Shown one piece after another: positions 34,551 to 43,218 of a stretch of DNA of 48,658 bases. Under the pieces are notes generated by a model. That model made no database searches, was not told the DNA's origin, and was given only the letters and a program-made list of their open reading frames with translations. This DNA comes from Alphaproteobacteria bacterium (GTDB lineage Bacteria; Pseudomonadota; Alphaproteobacteria; Rhizobiales; Beijerinckiaceae): NCBI GenBank assembly GCA_016869555.1, contig VGDY01000010.1:1-48658 (forward strand), read 5' to 3'. A program made the position numbers and the translations under genes. Each line of letters opens with the position of its first letter. The stretch's first letter is position 1.

Positions 34551-35516
34551 CTAGGCGGACAGAAATCCCTCGAGCTGCGCGCAAAATTGTTCCGGCGCTT
34601 CGTCGGCGACGAAATGGCCGCTGTCCTCGACGATCACGGACCTGAGATTCGTCGTCTGCGGCCGCAGCGCGTCAGCGAGTCTTTCGCCGACTCCATATCG
34701 CCCCGCGATCGCCAGCACCGGCATGTCGAGCTTGCGACCCTTCAAGGATGCGGCCGCGGCGGCGTCGTCCTTGAGCGCACGATAATAATTGAACCCTGCC
34801 GTCATGCCGCCGTCGGAGGCGTAATGTCTGGCGAATTCGTCGATCGCGTCATCCGGGACCGCGTCTTTCCGATAGGACCAGGCGCGAATCTGCGCCGCGA
34901 TATAATCGCGCTCGCGCCCGCGAGTCAGCATTTCCGGAAAATCTGGCGCCATGTGAAATCCGTAATGCCAGGCGCCGCCGCGCAATGAATCCATGTTCTC
35001 CGTGCCCGGAACCAGGCAATCGACCATAACGAGTCTGTCGACATGCTCAGGGTGCAAATGAGCGAGCATGAAGGCGGCCTTCCCGCCCATGTCATGGCCG
35101 ACGACATGGGCGCGTCCTCCCGCCGCCGCGTCGATGAGGGCTCGAATGTCGGCCGCGACGGTTTGCTTGTCATATCCCGCGGCGGTCCGCTCGGACAGGC
35201 CGAGGCCGCGCAGATCGGGGGCGATCAGCGTAAACCGCGAGCAAAGCCGCTCCATCGTGCTGCGCCAGGCGAACCAGGTCTGTGGCCAACCGTGAAGCAA
35301 GACCACGTTAGGCCCGACGCCGACGCGCACGTAATGCAAATTGACGCCGTTGACGCGCGCGAAGAGGCTCTGGCCGCCCTTCGGCGGCAGCGCGCCGGGA
35401 TCGTCACCCACTGCGGCGGGCGCGATGGTCTCGCCGGTCGCTGGCGAAGCGGCCACCGTTGCGCCGGCGGCAAGGCTGGACGCTCCGAGAAGAAAGACGC
35501 GGCGTTCCATGGGCAT
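34551..35516 (-). CDS. Exported alpha/beta hydrolase, epoxide hydrolase/haloalkane dehalogenase-like
   Basis: The 321-residue protein starts with a twin-arginine-like leader (MERRVFLLGASSLAAGATVA), so it is probably exported. The hydrolase fold shows VVLLHGWPQTWFAWRSTM, LIAPDLRGLGLS, the nucleophile elbow VVGHDMGGKAAFMLAH (Asp as nucleophile, as in epoxide hydrolases), a cap region and the His in VEDSGHFVADEAPEQF. Substrate unknown. ATG 35516 or 35510 are both possible starts; 35543 is less likely. It is convergent with ppc. Confidence 0.87.
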   Translation of the reverse strand: MPMERRVFLLGASSLAAGATVAASPATGETIAPAAVGDDPGALPPKGGQSLFARVNGVNLHYVRVGVGPNVVLLHGWPQTWFAWRSTMERLCSRFTLIAPDLRGLGLSERTAAGYDKQTVAADIRALIDAAAGGRAHVVGHDMGGKAAFMLAHLHPEHVDRLVMVDCLVPGTENMDSLRGGAWHYGFHMAPDFPEMLTRGRERDYIAAQIRAWSYRKDAVPDDAIDEFARHYASDGGMTAGFNYYRALKDDAAAAASLKGRKLDMPVLAIAGRYGVGERLADALRPQTTNLRSVIVEDSGHFVADEAPEQFCAQLEGFLSA

Positions 35517-35890
35517 GATCTGTGCTTTCCGATCATAGGGCAATGGAGAGGATTGGGGCCCGGCAATCTCAAATTGCCCGGCATATGCAACGTTCCAAAG
35601 TCGGACGGCCGTCGCGTCTGGCGGCGCCCGGTCGAAGTTATTTCTGTCGCCGTTATTTCTTCATGGCCGCCAGATGGATGCTACGGCTTTTCGGTGTTCC
35701 AGAAGGCAACGAAAATTCCTAGAATGGGGACGCCCGCCCGTAAAGCGGATCGGCTCCGCAAACGGGACGGCGACCGAACGCCTGGAGCGCGCCCCGAACC
35801 ATGATATAGGCCCGATAGAATATTCTCAGACGCAGCCGCTTAGGCGCCACGCCGAAGAGGCCATGCGAGATCGTAGGAGGATTGAGTATC
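35517..35890. other. Intergenic region upstream of the rhodanese gene
   Basis: About 370 bases without a recognisable gene. Short frames on both strands are Arg-rich and out of keeping with real genes. The region holds the divergent promoters of the hydrolase and the rhodanese gene. AGGAGG-like sequence (TAGGAGGATTGAG) precedes the rhodanese start. No repeat or hairpin was seen. Confidence 0.45.
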
Positions 35891-36223
35891 ATGAGCGCTC
35901 CATACAATGACATCAGCCTTGAAGAGCTGAAAGCAGGCCTGGCGACCGGCGCGGTCTTGCTTGTCGACGTGCGCGAGGCCGATGAATACGCGGCCGGCCA
36001 TATCGCCGGCGCGATTTTCAATCCGCTGTCGCAATTCGATCCGGGCAAATTGCCTGTCGCGGACGAGGGACAAAAACTGGTGATCTATTGCCGTTCCGGC
36101 AAGCGCTCGGTGACGGCGATGGAACAGGCGCGGCTCATGGGCCGTCGCGACGCGAACACCCATTTCGGCGGCGGCATTCTCGCCTGGCTCAACGCAGGCG
36201 AACCCGTCGTCGGCGGCATGTAA
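35891..36223 (+). CDS. Single-domain rhodanese
   Basis: The 110-residue protein is one rhodanese domain. It has VLLVDVREADEYAAGHIAGA and the active-site loop YCRSGKRSVTAM with catalytic Cys, then GGGILAWLNAGEPVV. It may transfer sulfane sulfur or act in redox protection. The start ATG 35891 (MSAPYND) is favoured over 35882 by a ribosome-binding sequence GGAGGATTG. The following methyltransferase is 85 bases away. Confidence 0.9.
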   Translation: MSAPYNDISLEELKAGLATGAVLLVDVREADEYAAGHIAGAIFNPLSQFDPGKLPVADEGQKLVIYCRSGKRSVTAMEQARLMGRRDANTHFGGGILAWLNAGEPVVGGM

Positions 36224-36308
36224 GACGCGCGCCGCCGCCACGCTGTGTGTCCAGCACGAAATTTTCATTGGCGAATCGAAGCGGCGCCATGGCTCGTTGA
36301 GGCGGCCT

Positions 36309-37046
36309 ATGAAGGATCAATATCAAAGCATCAGCGCGCAATATTCGCATGCGCGCAAGGATGACGTGACCGTTTTCCTCGAAACGCCGTCAGTCCAATC
36401 CGCGCTCGGCGATGTCTCGGGCGCGCGCGCCATCGATTTTGCGTGCGGAACCGGCCATTTTTCCCGGCTCATGAAAAAACTCGGCGCGACATATGTGCTC
36501 GGCGTCGATCTGTCGCCGGCGATGATCGCGGCGGCGCGAGAGGCGGAACGCGAAAATCCGCTCGGAATTGTTTATGAGGTCAGCGACGCCGCGACGACGG
36601 CCGTCTTCGGCGCTTTCGATGTCGCCACCGCCGTTTTTCTGTTCAATTACGCCAAGGACGAGCAGACGCTGGCGCAAATGTTCGCCTCCGTCGCGGCGAA
36701 TGTGAGTCCCGGCGGCAGGCTGATCGCCGTCGTGCCGAATCCCGACTTCGTCAACGGTCGAGACGATTTACTCCCCTATGGCTATGTTCTCGAAGAGATC
36801 AGCAAAGGCCCTGAGAATTTGCGCGTTCGAATGAGTTTTGTCGGCGACGACTTCTCGATCGAATTCACCCAATGGAGCCGTCGCGCTTACGAGAACGCCC
36901 TGGAGCGGGCGGGGTTCGCCGACGCCAGATGGTCGCTATTTGCGGTCACCAAGGAAGGACTTGAACGCTACGGGCAGAAATTCTGGGATCCGATCCTTGC
37001 CAATCCGAAGAGCGTCGTGCTGAGCGCGCGACGAAAGCCGGCGTGA
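36309..37046 (+). CDS. Class I SAM-dependent methyltransferase
   Basis: The 245-residue protein has the SAM-binding motif I AIDFACGTGHFSRLMKKLG, motif II VLGVDLSPAMIAAAR and motif III-like ATAVFLFNYAKDEQTL. The C-terminal half has a short beta-rich region (YGYVLEEISKG) and DPILANPKSVVLSARRK. The substrate is not evident; it might be a small molecule or quinone-like compound. The real start is probably ATG 36309, not the upstream TTG. Confidence 0.85.
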   Translation: MKDQYQSISAQYSHARKDDVTVFLETPSVQSALGDVSGARAIDFACGTGHFSRLMKKLGATYVLGVDLSPAMIAAAREAERENPLGIVYEVSDAATTAVFGAFDVATAVFLFNYAKDEQTLAQMFASVAANVSPGGRLIAVVPNPDFVNGRDDLLPYGYVLEEISKGPENLRVRMSFVGDDFSIEFTQWSRRAYENALERAGFADARWSLFAVTKEGLERYGQKFWDPILANPKSVVLSARRKPA

Positions 37047-37068
37047 ATGCGGCCTCGACCAGAAGGAT

Positions 37069-37755
37069 ATGGGCGCGATGCTTCTCGTCGATACCGCGGA
37101 TGAAGGCGCTATCCTGAGGGCGCTCGAATTTCCGGGCGTGCAGGGATTCACCACCAATCCGGCCTTGATAGCCCGCGCCGCCGGCGCTGAGGTCCTGTCG
37201 CTGGAAGAGTACATCGGCGCGGCGCGCAAGCTCTGCACACTGTCCGCCGACATTGGCGCCATCCGTCATCTGATGATCCAGGCGGTCGGCGACGCCGACA
37301 GCGCGCTGGAACAGGCGGCCCTGTATCGCGATGAGTTGCGAGCCGCGCGCGACAAGACGCTGTGGATGAAGCTGACGCCGACGCCGGCCAACATCGCCTG
37401 CTGCCCGGCGCTGAAGGACATGGGCTGCGCGACTCTGGTCACGGCCGTCTTCACCGCGACGCAGGCCTATGTGGCGATGGAGGCCGGCGCCGACGGCGTC
37501 GCCGTATATCTCGGCAGGCTCATGCGGCTGGAAACGGATTGGGAAAATCAAATCGAAACCATCGCCGCGATCGTCAAGAGCGCCGGACGAACCTTGCTGC
37601 TGGCGAGCTTTCCCGATCGACAAACGGTCGACGTCGGGCTTCGGTACAGTCGCGACATTACCGCGCCGCCGGCCGTTCTCGATGAACTGCTCGCCTCCTC
37701 GCTGTCGCAGGAGGCGATCGAAGGTTTCGACCGGAAAGTTGCATGGAAGGGCTAA
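37069..37755 (+). CDS. Transaldolase/fructose-6-phosphate aldolase-like protein
   Basis: The 228-residue class I aldolase has the family strand LLVDTADEGAIL near the N-terminus, QGFTTNPALIARA, and the Schiff-base Lys 101 in DKTLWMKLTPT. Later segments are CATLVTAVFTATQAYVAMEAG and LLASFPDRQTVDVGL. The length is that of FSA/TalC, not of the 320-residue transaldolase. FSA cleaves fructose-6-phosphate to dihydroxyacetone plus glyceraldehyde-3-phosphate, and a glycerol dehydrogenase (which interconverts glycerol and dihydroxyacetone) lies 2 kb away. Start ATG 37069 or 37078. Substrate is not settled. Confidence 0.8.
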   Translation: MGAMLLVDTADEGAILRALEFPGVQGFTTNPALIARAAGAEVLSLEEYIGAARKLCTLSADIGAIRHLMIQAVGDADSALEQAALYRDELRAARDKTLWMKLTPTPANIACCPALKDMGCATLVTAVFTATQAYVAMEAGADGVAVYLGRLMRLETDWENQIETIAAIVKSAGRTLLLASFPDRQTVDVGLRYSRDITAPPAVLDELLASSLSQEAIEGFDRKVAWKG

Positions 37756-37806
37756 AAGAGCCGACACTCTTCAAAAGGCCGGACGGCGTTTGCAGGCAGG
37801 AACGAC

Positions 37807-38199
37807 ATGCGCGCGCTCAATCATAAAATTTCGCGTCGGATTCTTCTGATCGGCTGCGCGCTTGCGCCCTGCATGACGCTTCGCGCGGCTGTCGCCAAGA
37901 CCTCGCCTCTCGCCGATTTTCTTCGCCTCAGCGCCAAGCTGACCGGGCGCGCGAATCTTTCCGCCGAGTCCGCCCTGATTTACATGCGTAGTCTCAAATT
38001 CGATCGCAGCGGAAAAAACTCCAATCGCCTTGCGCGCAGAATTGTCGCGGACTGGTATTCCGGTCAGACTGTCGAGTCGGGCCGCATGATCTGCGTCGAC
38101 TACACGGGCGCGCTGATGTGGGACGCGATGCGGTTTGCGCGGCCGGGCGGCGCTCCCGGCGAGGCCGGGAGCTGGGCGCTTGCGCCGACATCGGAGTGA
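37807..38199 (+). CDS. Small subunit of a periplasmic FAD-dependent sugar/polyol dehydrogenase
   Basis: The 130-residue protein starts with a twin-arginine-type leader (RALNHKISRRILLIGCALAP) and continues with SPLADFLRLSAKLTGR, NLSAESALIYMRSLK and WYSGQTVESGRMICVDYTGA with LMWDAMRF. This matches the small (gamma) subunit of FAD-sorbitol, -gluconate or -glucose dehydrogenases, which escorts the leaderless GMC subunit through the Tat pathway. It is somewhat short for the family. The large subunit gene starts 11 bases later. Confidence 0.82.
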   Translation: MRALNHKISRRILLIGCALAPCMTLRAAVAKTSPLADFLRLSAKLTGRANLSAESALIYMRSLKFDRSGKNSNRLARRIVADWYSGQTVESGRMICVDYTGALMWDAMRFARPGGAPGEAGSWALAPTSE

Positions 38200-38209
38200 C
38201 GCTGCTGAA

Positions 38210-39823
38210 TTGGACCTTCATGCCGACCTGTTGGTGATCGGTTCGGGCGTCGCCGGCGCGCTGGTCGCCTGCCGCGCGGCGCAAGAGGGCGCGAAGGTCG
38301 TCATCTTGGAAGCGGGGCCCGACGTGGATCGCCCCGCCGCCGTCATGCGGTTTCAAAGCGCCTATCCGAAGACTCCCGAATCGGCCTATGCGCAGGCCGC
38401 GTTCGCGCCGCATCCAGAATCCGACAAGCCCTACGCCTTCTATGCGCAGAAAGGGCCGCATCCCTTCGGTTCGACCTATCTGCGCCAGGTCGGCGGGACG
38501 ACATGGCATTGGCTCGGCACCGCCATTCGGCTGGTGCCCGCCGATTTCGAGATGAGATCGCGCTTCGGCCTTGGCGCCGACTGGCCGATCGCCTATGCCG
38601 ATCTTGAGCCTTGGTATTGCCGGGCCGAGCAGGAGCTCGGCGTCGCCGGAGACAATGACGACGATCTCGGCTCGCCACGCTCCGCGCCCTACCCTATTCC
38701 GCCGATTGCGCAAAGTTTCCTCGATCGCACATGGCGCGACGCGTTGCAGGCGTCGAACTACAATGTTCGCCCGACGCCGCAGGCCCGACTCTCGACATCG
38801 TCCAGCGACCGGCCGTCCTGTCGCGGCAGCGCCAGCTGCATTCCGATCTGTCCCATCCAGGCGAAATATGACGCGACCATTCATGTCGCCCGCGCCCGAT
38901 CTTTCGGCGCGCGACTGCTGACCGAAACCTGCGCCAATTTCGTCGAATGTCGCCAGGACGGGCGCGTCGAAGCGGTCAGATTCACGCGATCGGACGGATC
39001 GACGGGGCGGATCTTCGCGCGCGTCGTCGTCATCGCCGCCAATGCGATGGAGACCCCGCGGCTGCTTCTGGCGTCGGCCTCGGAGGATTTTCCCGCCGGC
39101 GTCGCCAATCGCTCGGACCAGCTCGGGCGAAATCTGATGGATCATCCGATCCAGCTCAGCTGGGCGCTCGCGCGCCAAAAGGTCTGGCCTTACCGGGGAC
39201 CCGGCGCGACATCGGGAATTGAAAATTTCCGGGACTTGAAAGATCGCGCCGAGAATTCGGCGTTACGGTTTGAGATCGGCAATGACGGCTGGAGCTGGCC
39301 GAAGGGCGCGCCCGAGTCGACCGCGCGCGAACTGGCGCTGCGCGGCCTGCGCGGACAGGAGCTCGATGCGGCGCTCAGAGCGCAAACATCGCGGCATATC
39401 CGCATCGCCGCCTTGACCGAGCAACTCCCTTTGGCAAGCAACAGGGTGACGCTGGATCGGGCGCAGATCGAAAAGACCGGCCTGCCCCGCCCGGCGATCT
39501 TCTATCAGCTCGACCGCTATATCGAGCGCGCGCTCGCCAACGCCAAACATCGGCATGAAGACATGTTTGCGCAGATCGGCGTGGAAGCCTTTTGGCACAA
39601 GGACGACGCCCAGGCCGCCGGCCATATCATGGGCACGGCGCGCATGGGCGCGGACCCGGCGACGTCCGTCGTCGACAGGGAGCTGCGCGCCCATGCGCAC
39701 CGCAATCTGTTTATCGTCGGCGCCGCCGTCTTCCCGACCGGCGGAACCGCCAACCCGACGCTCACCATCGCCGCGCTCGCCCTTCGCGCCGCCGACGCGG
39801 TTCTAGCCGCTTTGAAGGAATAA
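38210..39823 (+). CDS. GMC-family FAD-dependent dehydrogenase, large subunit
   Basis: The 537-residue flavoprotein has the FAD motif LLVIGSGVAGALVACRAAQE, QVGGTTWHWLGTAIRL, a Cys cluster SCRGSASCIPICPIQAKYD that fits the 3Fe-4S site of FAD-glucose/sorbitol dehydrogenases, and the C-terminal MGTARMGADPATSVVD and FIVGAAVFPTGGTANPTLTI. It has no signal peptide, as expected if the small subunit carries it. The start TTG 38210 is chosen since it begins just before the FAD fold; an ATG at 38135 overlaps the small subunit. No cytochrome c subunit gene follows, so the electron acceptor is unclear. Substrate (polyol or aldose) is unknown. Confidence 0.85.
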   Translation: MDLHADLLVIGSGVAGALVACRAAQEGAKVVILEAGPDVDRPAAVMRFQSAYPKTPESAYAQAAFAPHPESDKPYAFYAQKGPHPFGSTYLRQVGGTTWHWLGTAIRLVPADFEMRSRFGLGADWPIAYADLEPWYCRAEQELGVAGDNDDDLGSPRSAPYPIPPIAQSFLDRTWRDALQASNYNVRPTPQARLSTSSSDRPSCRGSASCIPICPIQAKYDATIHVARARSFGARLLTETCANFVECRQDGRVEAVRFTRSDGSTGRIFARVVVIAANAMETPRLLLASASEDFPAGVANRSDQLGRNLMDHPIQLSWALARQKVWPYRGPGATSGIENFRDLKDRAENSALRFEIGNDGWSWPKGAPESTARELALRGLRGQELDAALRAQTSRHIRIAALTEQLPLASNRVTLDRAQIEKTGLPRPAIFYQLDRYIERALANAKHRHEDMFAQIGVEAFWHKDDAQAAGHIMGTARMGADPATSVVDRELRAHAHRNLFIVGAAVFPTGGTANPTLTIAALALRAADAVLAALKE

Positions 39824-39848
39824 ACGCGCAGCCTATATGCGACCCTGC

Positions 39849-40961
39849 CTACCGCGAAGCGCGCGCCTTAAAGGCCGCGCCCATGGCGTCCGCCGCATAG
39901 ATGGCGTCCATAATATCCATGGCGGTCACTTCGAAAGGTTCGTTATGCGCGCTCTCGCCGGGAGCGACGGCGCGTTCCGCGATCGCCCGCGCCGTCTCGC
40001 GCGATAGATTTTGCAGGCCGAGTTCGGCGAGCGTCACGGGCAAGCCAACCGAGAGGCAAAATCCCATCGCCTCATCGACCGTCGAACGCGGCCGTCCTTC
40101 GAGCGCGAGCTGCACCAGCGTGCCGAAGGCGACCTTTTCGCCATGCAGCCGATCATGGGTTTCCGGCGCCGCGGTCAGACCATTATGGACCGAATGCGCC
40201 ACCGCAAGGCCGCCCGACTCGAATCCGAGTCCGGAGAGAAGCGTGTTCGCCTCGATGATGCGTTCGAGCGCCGGGGTTATCGAGCCCGCGCGCGCCGCGG
40301 CGACGGCCGACGTTCCGTCTTCGAGGAGCGTTTTGTAACAGAGTTCGGCGATTGCGGCCGCGGCGATCGTGCTCAGGCCGCCGACCACGTTCTTGCGATG
40401 CGCGCGGATCGTGGCGTCCGCTTCGAAAAAAGTGGCGAGCGCGTCGCCCATGCCGGAAATCAGCAGGCGCACCGGCGCGCGCGCGATGACCGTGCTGTCG
40501 ACAAGCACGAGATCGGGGTTGCGCCGGTAAAAGAGGCATTTCTCGAATACGCCGTCCTCGGTATAGACGACCGAAAGCGCGCTGCAGGGCGCGTCGCTCG
40601 ACGCCGTCGTCGGACAGCAGGCGACCGGAAGTTCGAGTTCGGCGGCGACGGCGCGGGCGGCGTCCAATGTCTTGCCGCCGCCGGCGCCGACGATCGACGA
40701 GGCCGAGACCCGGCGCGCCTCTTCCTTGCCGCGGGCAATCTCCGCGAAGGAACATTCGCCGCCGAAATCCATAATGGCGTAGTCAAGTCCCGCGGCTTGA
40801 AACATCTCGCGCCAAACCGGCTCCAACTCCTTACGCGCGGTAGAACTCGCGATGATCAACGGCTTTCGCGCCATGCCGAGCCGCGAGAGTTCCGACGCGA
40901 GCGACATCGTCGCGTCGCGGCCCTGAACATATCTTGCGGGAGAGCAGAAAACCTTCAGCAT
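39849..40961 (-). CDS. gldA: Glycerol dehydrogenase GldA
   Basis: This is an NAD-dependent iron/zinc-type alcohol dehydrogenase of 370 residues converting glycerol to dihydroxyacetone. It closely follows E. coli GldA in pattern: MLKVFCSPARYVQGRDA, MDFGGECSFAEI, GAGGGKTLDAARAV, CCPTTASSDAPCSALSVVY, GMGDALATFFEAD, GFESGGLAVAHSVHNGLT and DRLHGEKVAFGTL, with metal ligands in the last three. ATG 40961 is chosen by comparison with GldA; the frame is open 65 codons further upstream, but that part is Arg/Ser-rich. It converges with the GMC gene. Confidence 0.93.
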   Translation of the reverse strand: MLKVFCSPARYVQGRDATMSLASELSRLGMARKPLIIASSTARKELEPVWREMFQAAGLDYAIMDFGGECSFAEIARGKEEARRVSASSIVGAGGGKTLDAARAVAAELELPVACCPTTASSDAPCSALSVVYTEDGVFEKCLFYRRNPDLVLVDSTVIARAPVRLLISGMGDALATFFEADATIRAHRKNVVGGLSTIAAAAIAELCYKTLLEDGTSAVAAARAGSITPALERIIEANTLLSGLGFESGGLAVAHSVHNGLTAAPETHDRLHGEKVAFGTLVQLALEGRPRSTVDEAMGFCLSVGLPVTLAELGLQNLSRETARAIAERAVAPGESAHNEPFEVTAMDIMDAIYAADAMGAAFKARASR

Positions 40962-41224
40962 GCGGGCGATCCGGCGTAAGGCGGGAGAACCCCGATTTGA
41001 GCGCAACTGAGTCTTTAACGCAACGTTTCGGCTGGAGATCGTCGCCGCCCGGCGCGCGCCGCGAAATCCGATGGCGCGGCTGCGAAACTTTACGCCCATT
41101 CGCATCTGGCTTGTGCGCCTGAAGGACGAAGACAGGCCGTGACGCCTCCAAATCATGTGTTACAATTTGCCCCAACGCGCACGCCGCGATAAGCGGTGCG
41201 GCGCGTGCGTGCAGGGAGTGGGCC

Positions 41225-42364
41225 GTGTCAGGGAAGAGAATCGAGTCAATCGATTTCTGGCGGGGCGCCGTGCTGGCGACGATTTTCGTCAATCATCTCC
41301 CCGGCAATCTTCTTGGCGAGCTGACGCCACGAAACTATGGTTTTTCGGACGCCGCCGAGGCTTTCGTCTTCCTGTCTGGACTGTCCGTCGTATTGGCCCA
41401 TGGCCGCCGCTTCAGGACGACGCAGGGATGGACGGCCGCCACGCCGCTGCTGTCGCGGGCCATGCGGCTCTACGCCGCGCATATTGCATTGACTGTCGTC
41501 GCGCTCGCCCTCTTCGCCGCCGCCGCCTGTCTGACCGGCCAGGAGCAATTCCTCGCCGCGCACGGCCGCTCAGCGCCGTTCACCGATCCTCTGCACGGCT
41601 TCATCGGGATCGCGACGCTCGGGCATCAGATCGGCTATTTCAATATTCTCCCGCTCTATGTGACGCTACTGATCTTCTCGCCTGCGCTTTTCCTTGTCGG
41701 GCTGCAAAGTCGCTGGCGGATGCTGCTGATGTCGGCGAGCCTTTACGCGGTCGCGCGATTTACCGGCGCCAACCTGCCCAGCTGGCCCGACGCGGGCGTC
41801 TGGTTCTTCAATCCCCTGACCTGGCAATTGATGTTCGCGCTCGGCATATTCGCGGGTTTCGTCATCCAGCGCGGCGCGTTTCCGATCCACGCCCAGAGCT
41901 ACCGGCTCGCCCTGGCGTTGACGCTTGGCGCCGCGCTCATCGTGACGAAATTCCTGGGGCTTGGTCCCGACGTGGCCGACGTTGTCAGCGCCTATCTGGA
42001 TCGAGGCAAGACCGATCTTGGCGTCGTCAGGATCGTCGACTTTCTTGCCCTTGCCTATGTTCTTTACTGTTCCGGCCTCTCGGCCAGACTCAAGGCGACC
42101 GCGCTTTTCTCCGCCGCCTCGCTTATGGGAAGACATAGTCTCGCCATATTCAGCGCCGGAAGTCTGTTGAGTGCGATCGGACAAATCTTGCACGAGACGA
42201 CGCTCGGCTCGACGCTTTTCGACGCCGTCTTTGTCGTCGCCGGACTATGGACCCTGTATAAACTCGCGAGCTTCCTGGAATGCAGACATCGCAAGACGCT
42301 CTTGGCGGCGCCTGCCGCGCCGGCGGATTTCGTCCAGGCCGAAGAGCTTTCCTTCACGCGCTGA
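41225..42364 (+). CDS. opgC: OpgC-family membrane acyltransferase
   Basis: This is a polytopic protein of 379 residues with about ten helices. The N-terminus RIESIDFWRGAVLATIFVNH followed by LPGNLL, YGFSDAAEAFVFLSGLSVVL and QIGYFNILPLYVTLLIF are characteristic of OpgC, which adds succinyl groups to osmoregulated periplasmic glucans; LMGRHSLAIFSAGSLLS lies near the end. No opgG/opgH or ndvB gene is in the window, so the acceptor could be another glycan. Its end overlaps the SGNH hydrolase gene by 85 bases, suggesting linked expression. Confidence 0.87.
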   Translation: MSGKRIESIDFWRGAVLATIFVNHLPGNLLGELTPRNYGFSDAAEAFVFLSGLSVVLAHGRRFRTTQGWTAATPLLSRAMRLYAAHIALTVVALALFAAAACLTGQEQFLAAHGRSAPFTDPLHGFIGIATLGHQIGYFNILPLYVTLLIFSPALFLVGLQSRWRMLLMSASLYAVARFTGANLPSWPDAGVWFFNPLTWQLMFALGIFAGFVIQRGAFPIHAQSYRLALALTLGAALIVTKFLGLGPDVADVVSAYLDRGKTDLGVVRIVDFLALAYVLYCSGLSARLKATALFSAASLMGRHSLAIFSAGSLLSAIGQILHETTLGSTLFDAVFVVAGLWTLYKLASFLECRHRKTLLAAPAAPADFVQAEELSFTR

Positions 42365-43098
42365 CGGGCGGCGCCTGCATCGCGTCATGGCCTGGCCTCG
42401 CCTTCGAACCGATTCCGCGCAGCCGTTGCGCGGCGGCGCCGGTCCGAATGCCCACGAGGGGATTTTTGCGAAGGACCGCCGCCCGCTTGCGGGCGAAAAT
42501 GCCCGTCCATGTGCTGGCGATCGGATCTTCCTCCACGCAAGGCGTTGGCGCTTCTTCGCCGGCGGCGTCCTACCCGGCGCGACTCGAACTCGCGCTCGAG
42601 CAAAGATTTCCCGGCGCGCAGGTCGAAGTCATCAATGCCGGCAAAGCCGGCGAAACCGCCGATGGCGCGCTGGCGCGCCTGAATGCCGAGCTCGACCGCA
42701 TCAAGCCCGATCTGGTGGTTTGGCAGGTCGGCACGAATGACGCCTTGAACGCATCGGTCTCGGAGCCCAAATTCGAATCCGTGGTCGAACGCGGCATTCT
42801 GTCGATCGAGCGGCACAAGAGCGACGTGCTGCTTCTCGATCCCCAATATAGCAAAAGGATCAATGATCCCGCCCGCTACGAACGTTTCGTCGAGACATTG
42901 CAGCGGGTTGCGGAGAAAGAGCATGTCTGCCTCTTTTCCCGCTACCAACTGATGAAGACGCTCGACGCCTCGTCCGACGCCGGCGCCGAACCCCTGCTTG
43001 CGCCCGACGGCCTGCACATGAACGACGCCGGCTACGCCTGCATTGCGGAGCGCCTCGCCGGCCAGATACAGGACCTCGTGACCCGCTCCGATCTTTGA
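42280..43098 (+). CDS. Exported SGNH/GDSL hydrolase
   Basis: The 272-residue protein has SGNH blocks: catalytic Ser in VLAIGSSSTQGVGA, Gly in VINAGKAGETADG, Asn in VWQVGTNDALNAS and Asp/His in LAPDGLHMNDAGY. The early segment GRRAFLHALTGGACIA suggests a twin-arginine leader. Such enzymes are esterases or acetyl transferases acting on polysaccharides. It overlaps OpgC by 85 bases from ATG 42280; the later ATG 42448 would cut off the leader. The pair may add and remove acyl groups on the same glycan. Confidence 0.85.
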   Translation: MQTSQDALGGACRAGGFRPGRRAFLHALTGGACIASWPGLAFEPIPRSRCAAAPVRMPTRGFLRRTAARLRAKMPVHVLAIGSSSTQGVGASSPAASYPARLELALEQRFPGAQVEVINAGKAGETADGALARLNAELDRIKPDLVVWQVGTNDALNASVSEPKFESVVERGILSIERHKSDVLLLDPQYSKRINDPARYERFVETLQRVAEKEHVCLFSRYQLMKTLDASSDAGAEPLLAPDGLHMNDAGYACIAERLAGQIQDLVTRSDL

Positions 43099-43218
43099 CG
43101 CGACCGCTCGAACAAGCGCTGGCTTGGTCCGATGTCGCCCGATGCGCCGATGTCGTCGGAGCCTGTCCGGAAAGTCGCCATTCGACAGCGCCAAAATGAG
43201 TGAGAAAGGATACGGGAA

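Noticed and set aside
40962-41156. A 65-codon extension of gldA
   Set aside because: It is Arg/Ser-rich and absent from GldA proteins; ATG 40961 matches the usual N-terminus MLKVFCSPARY.
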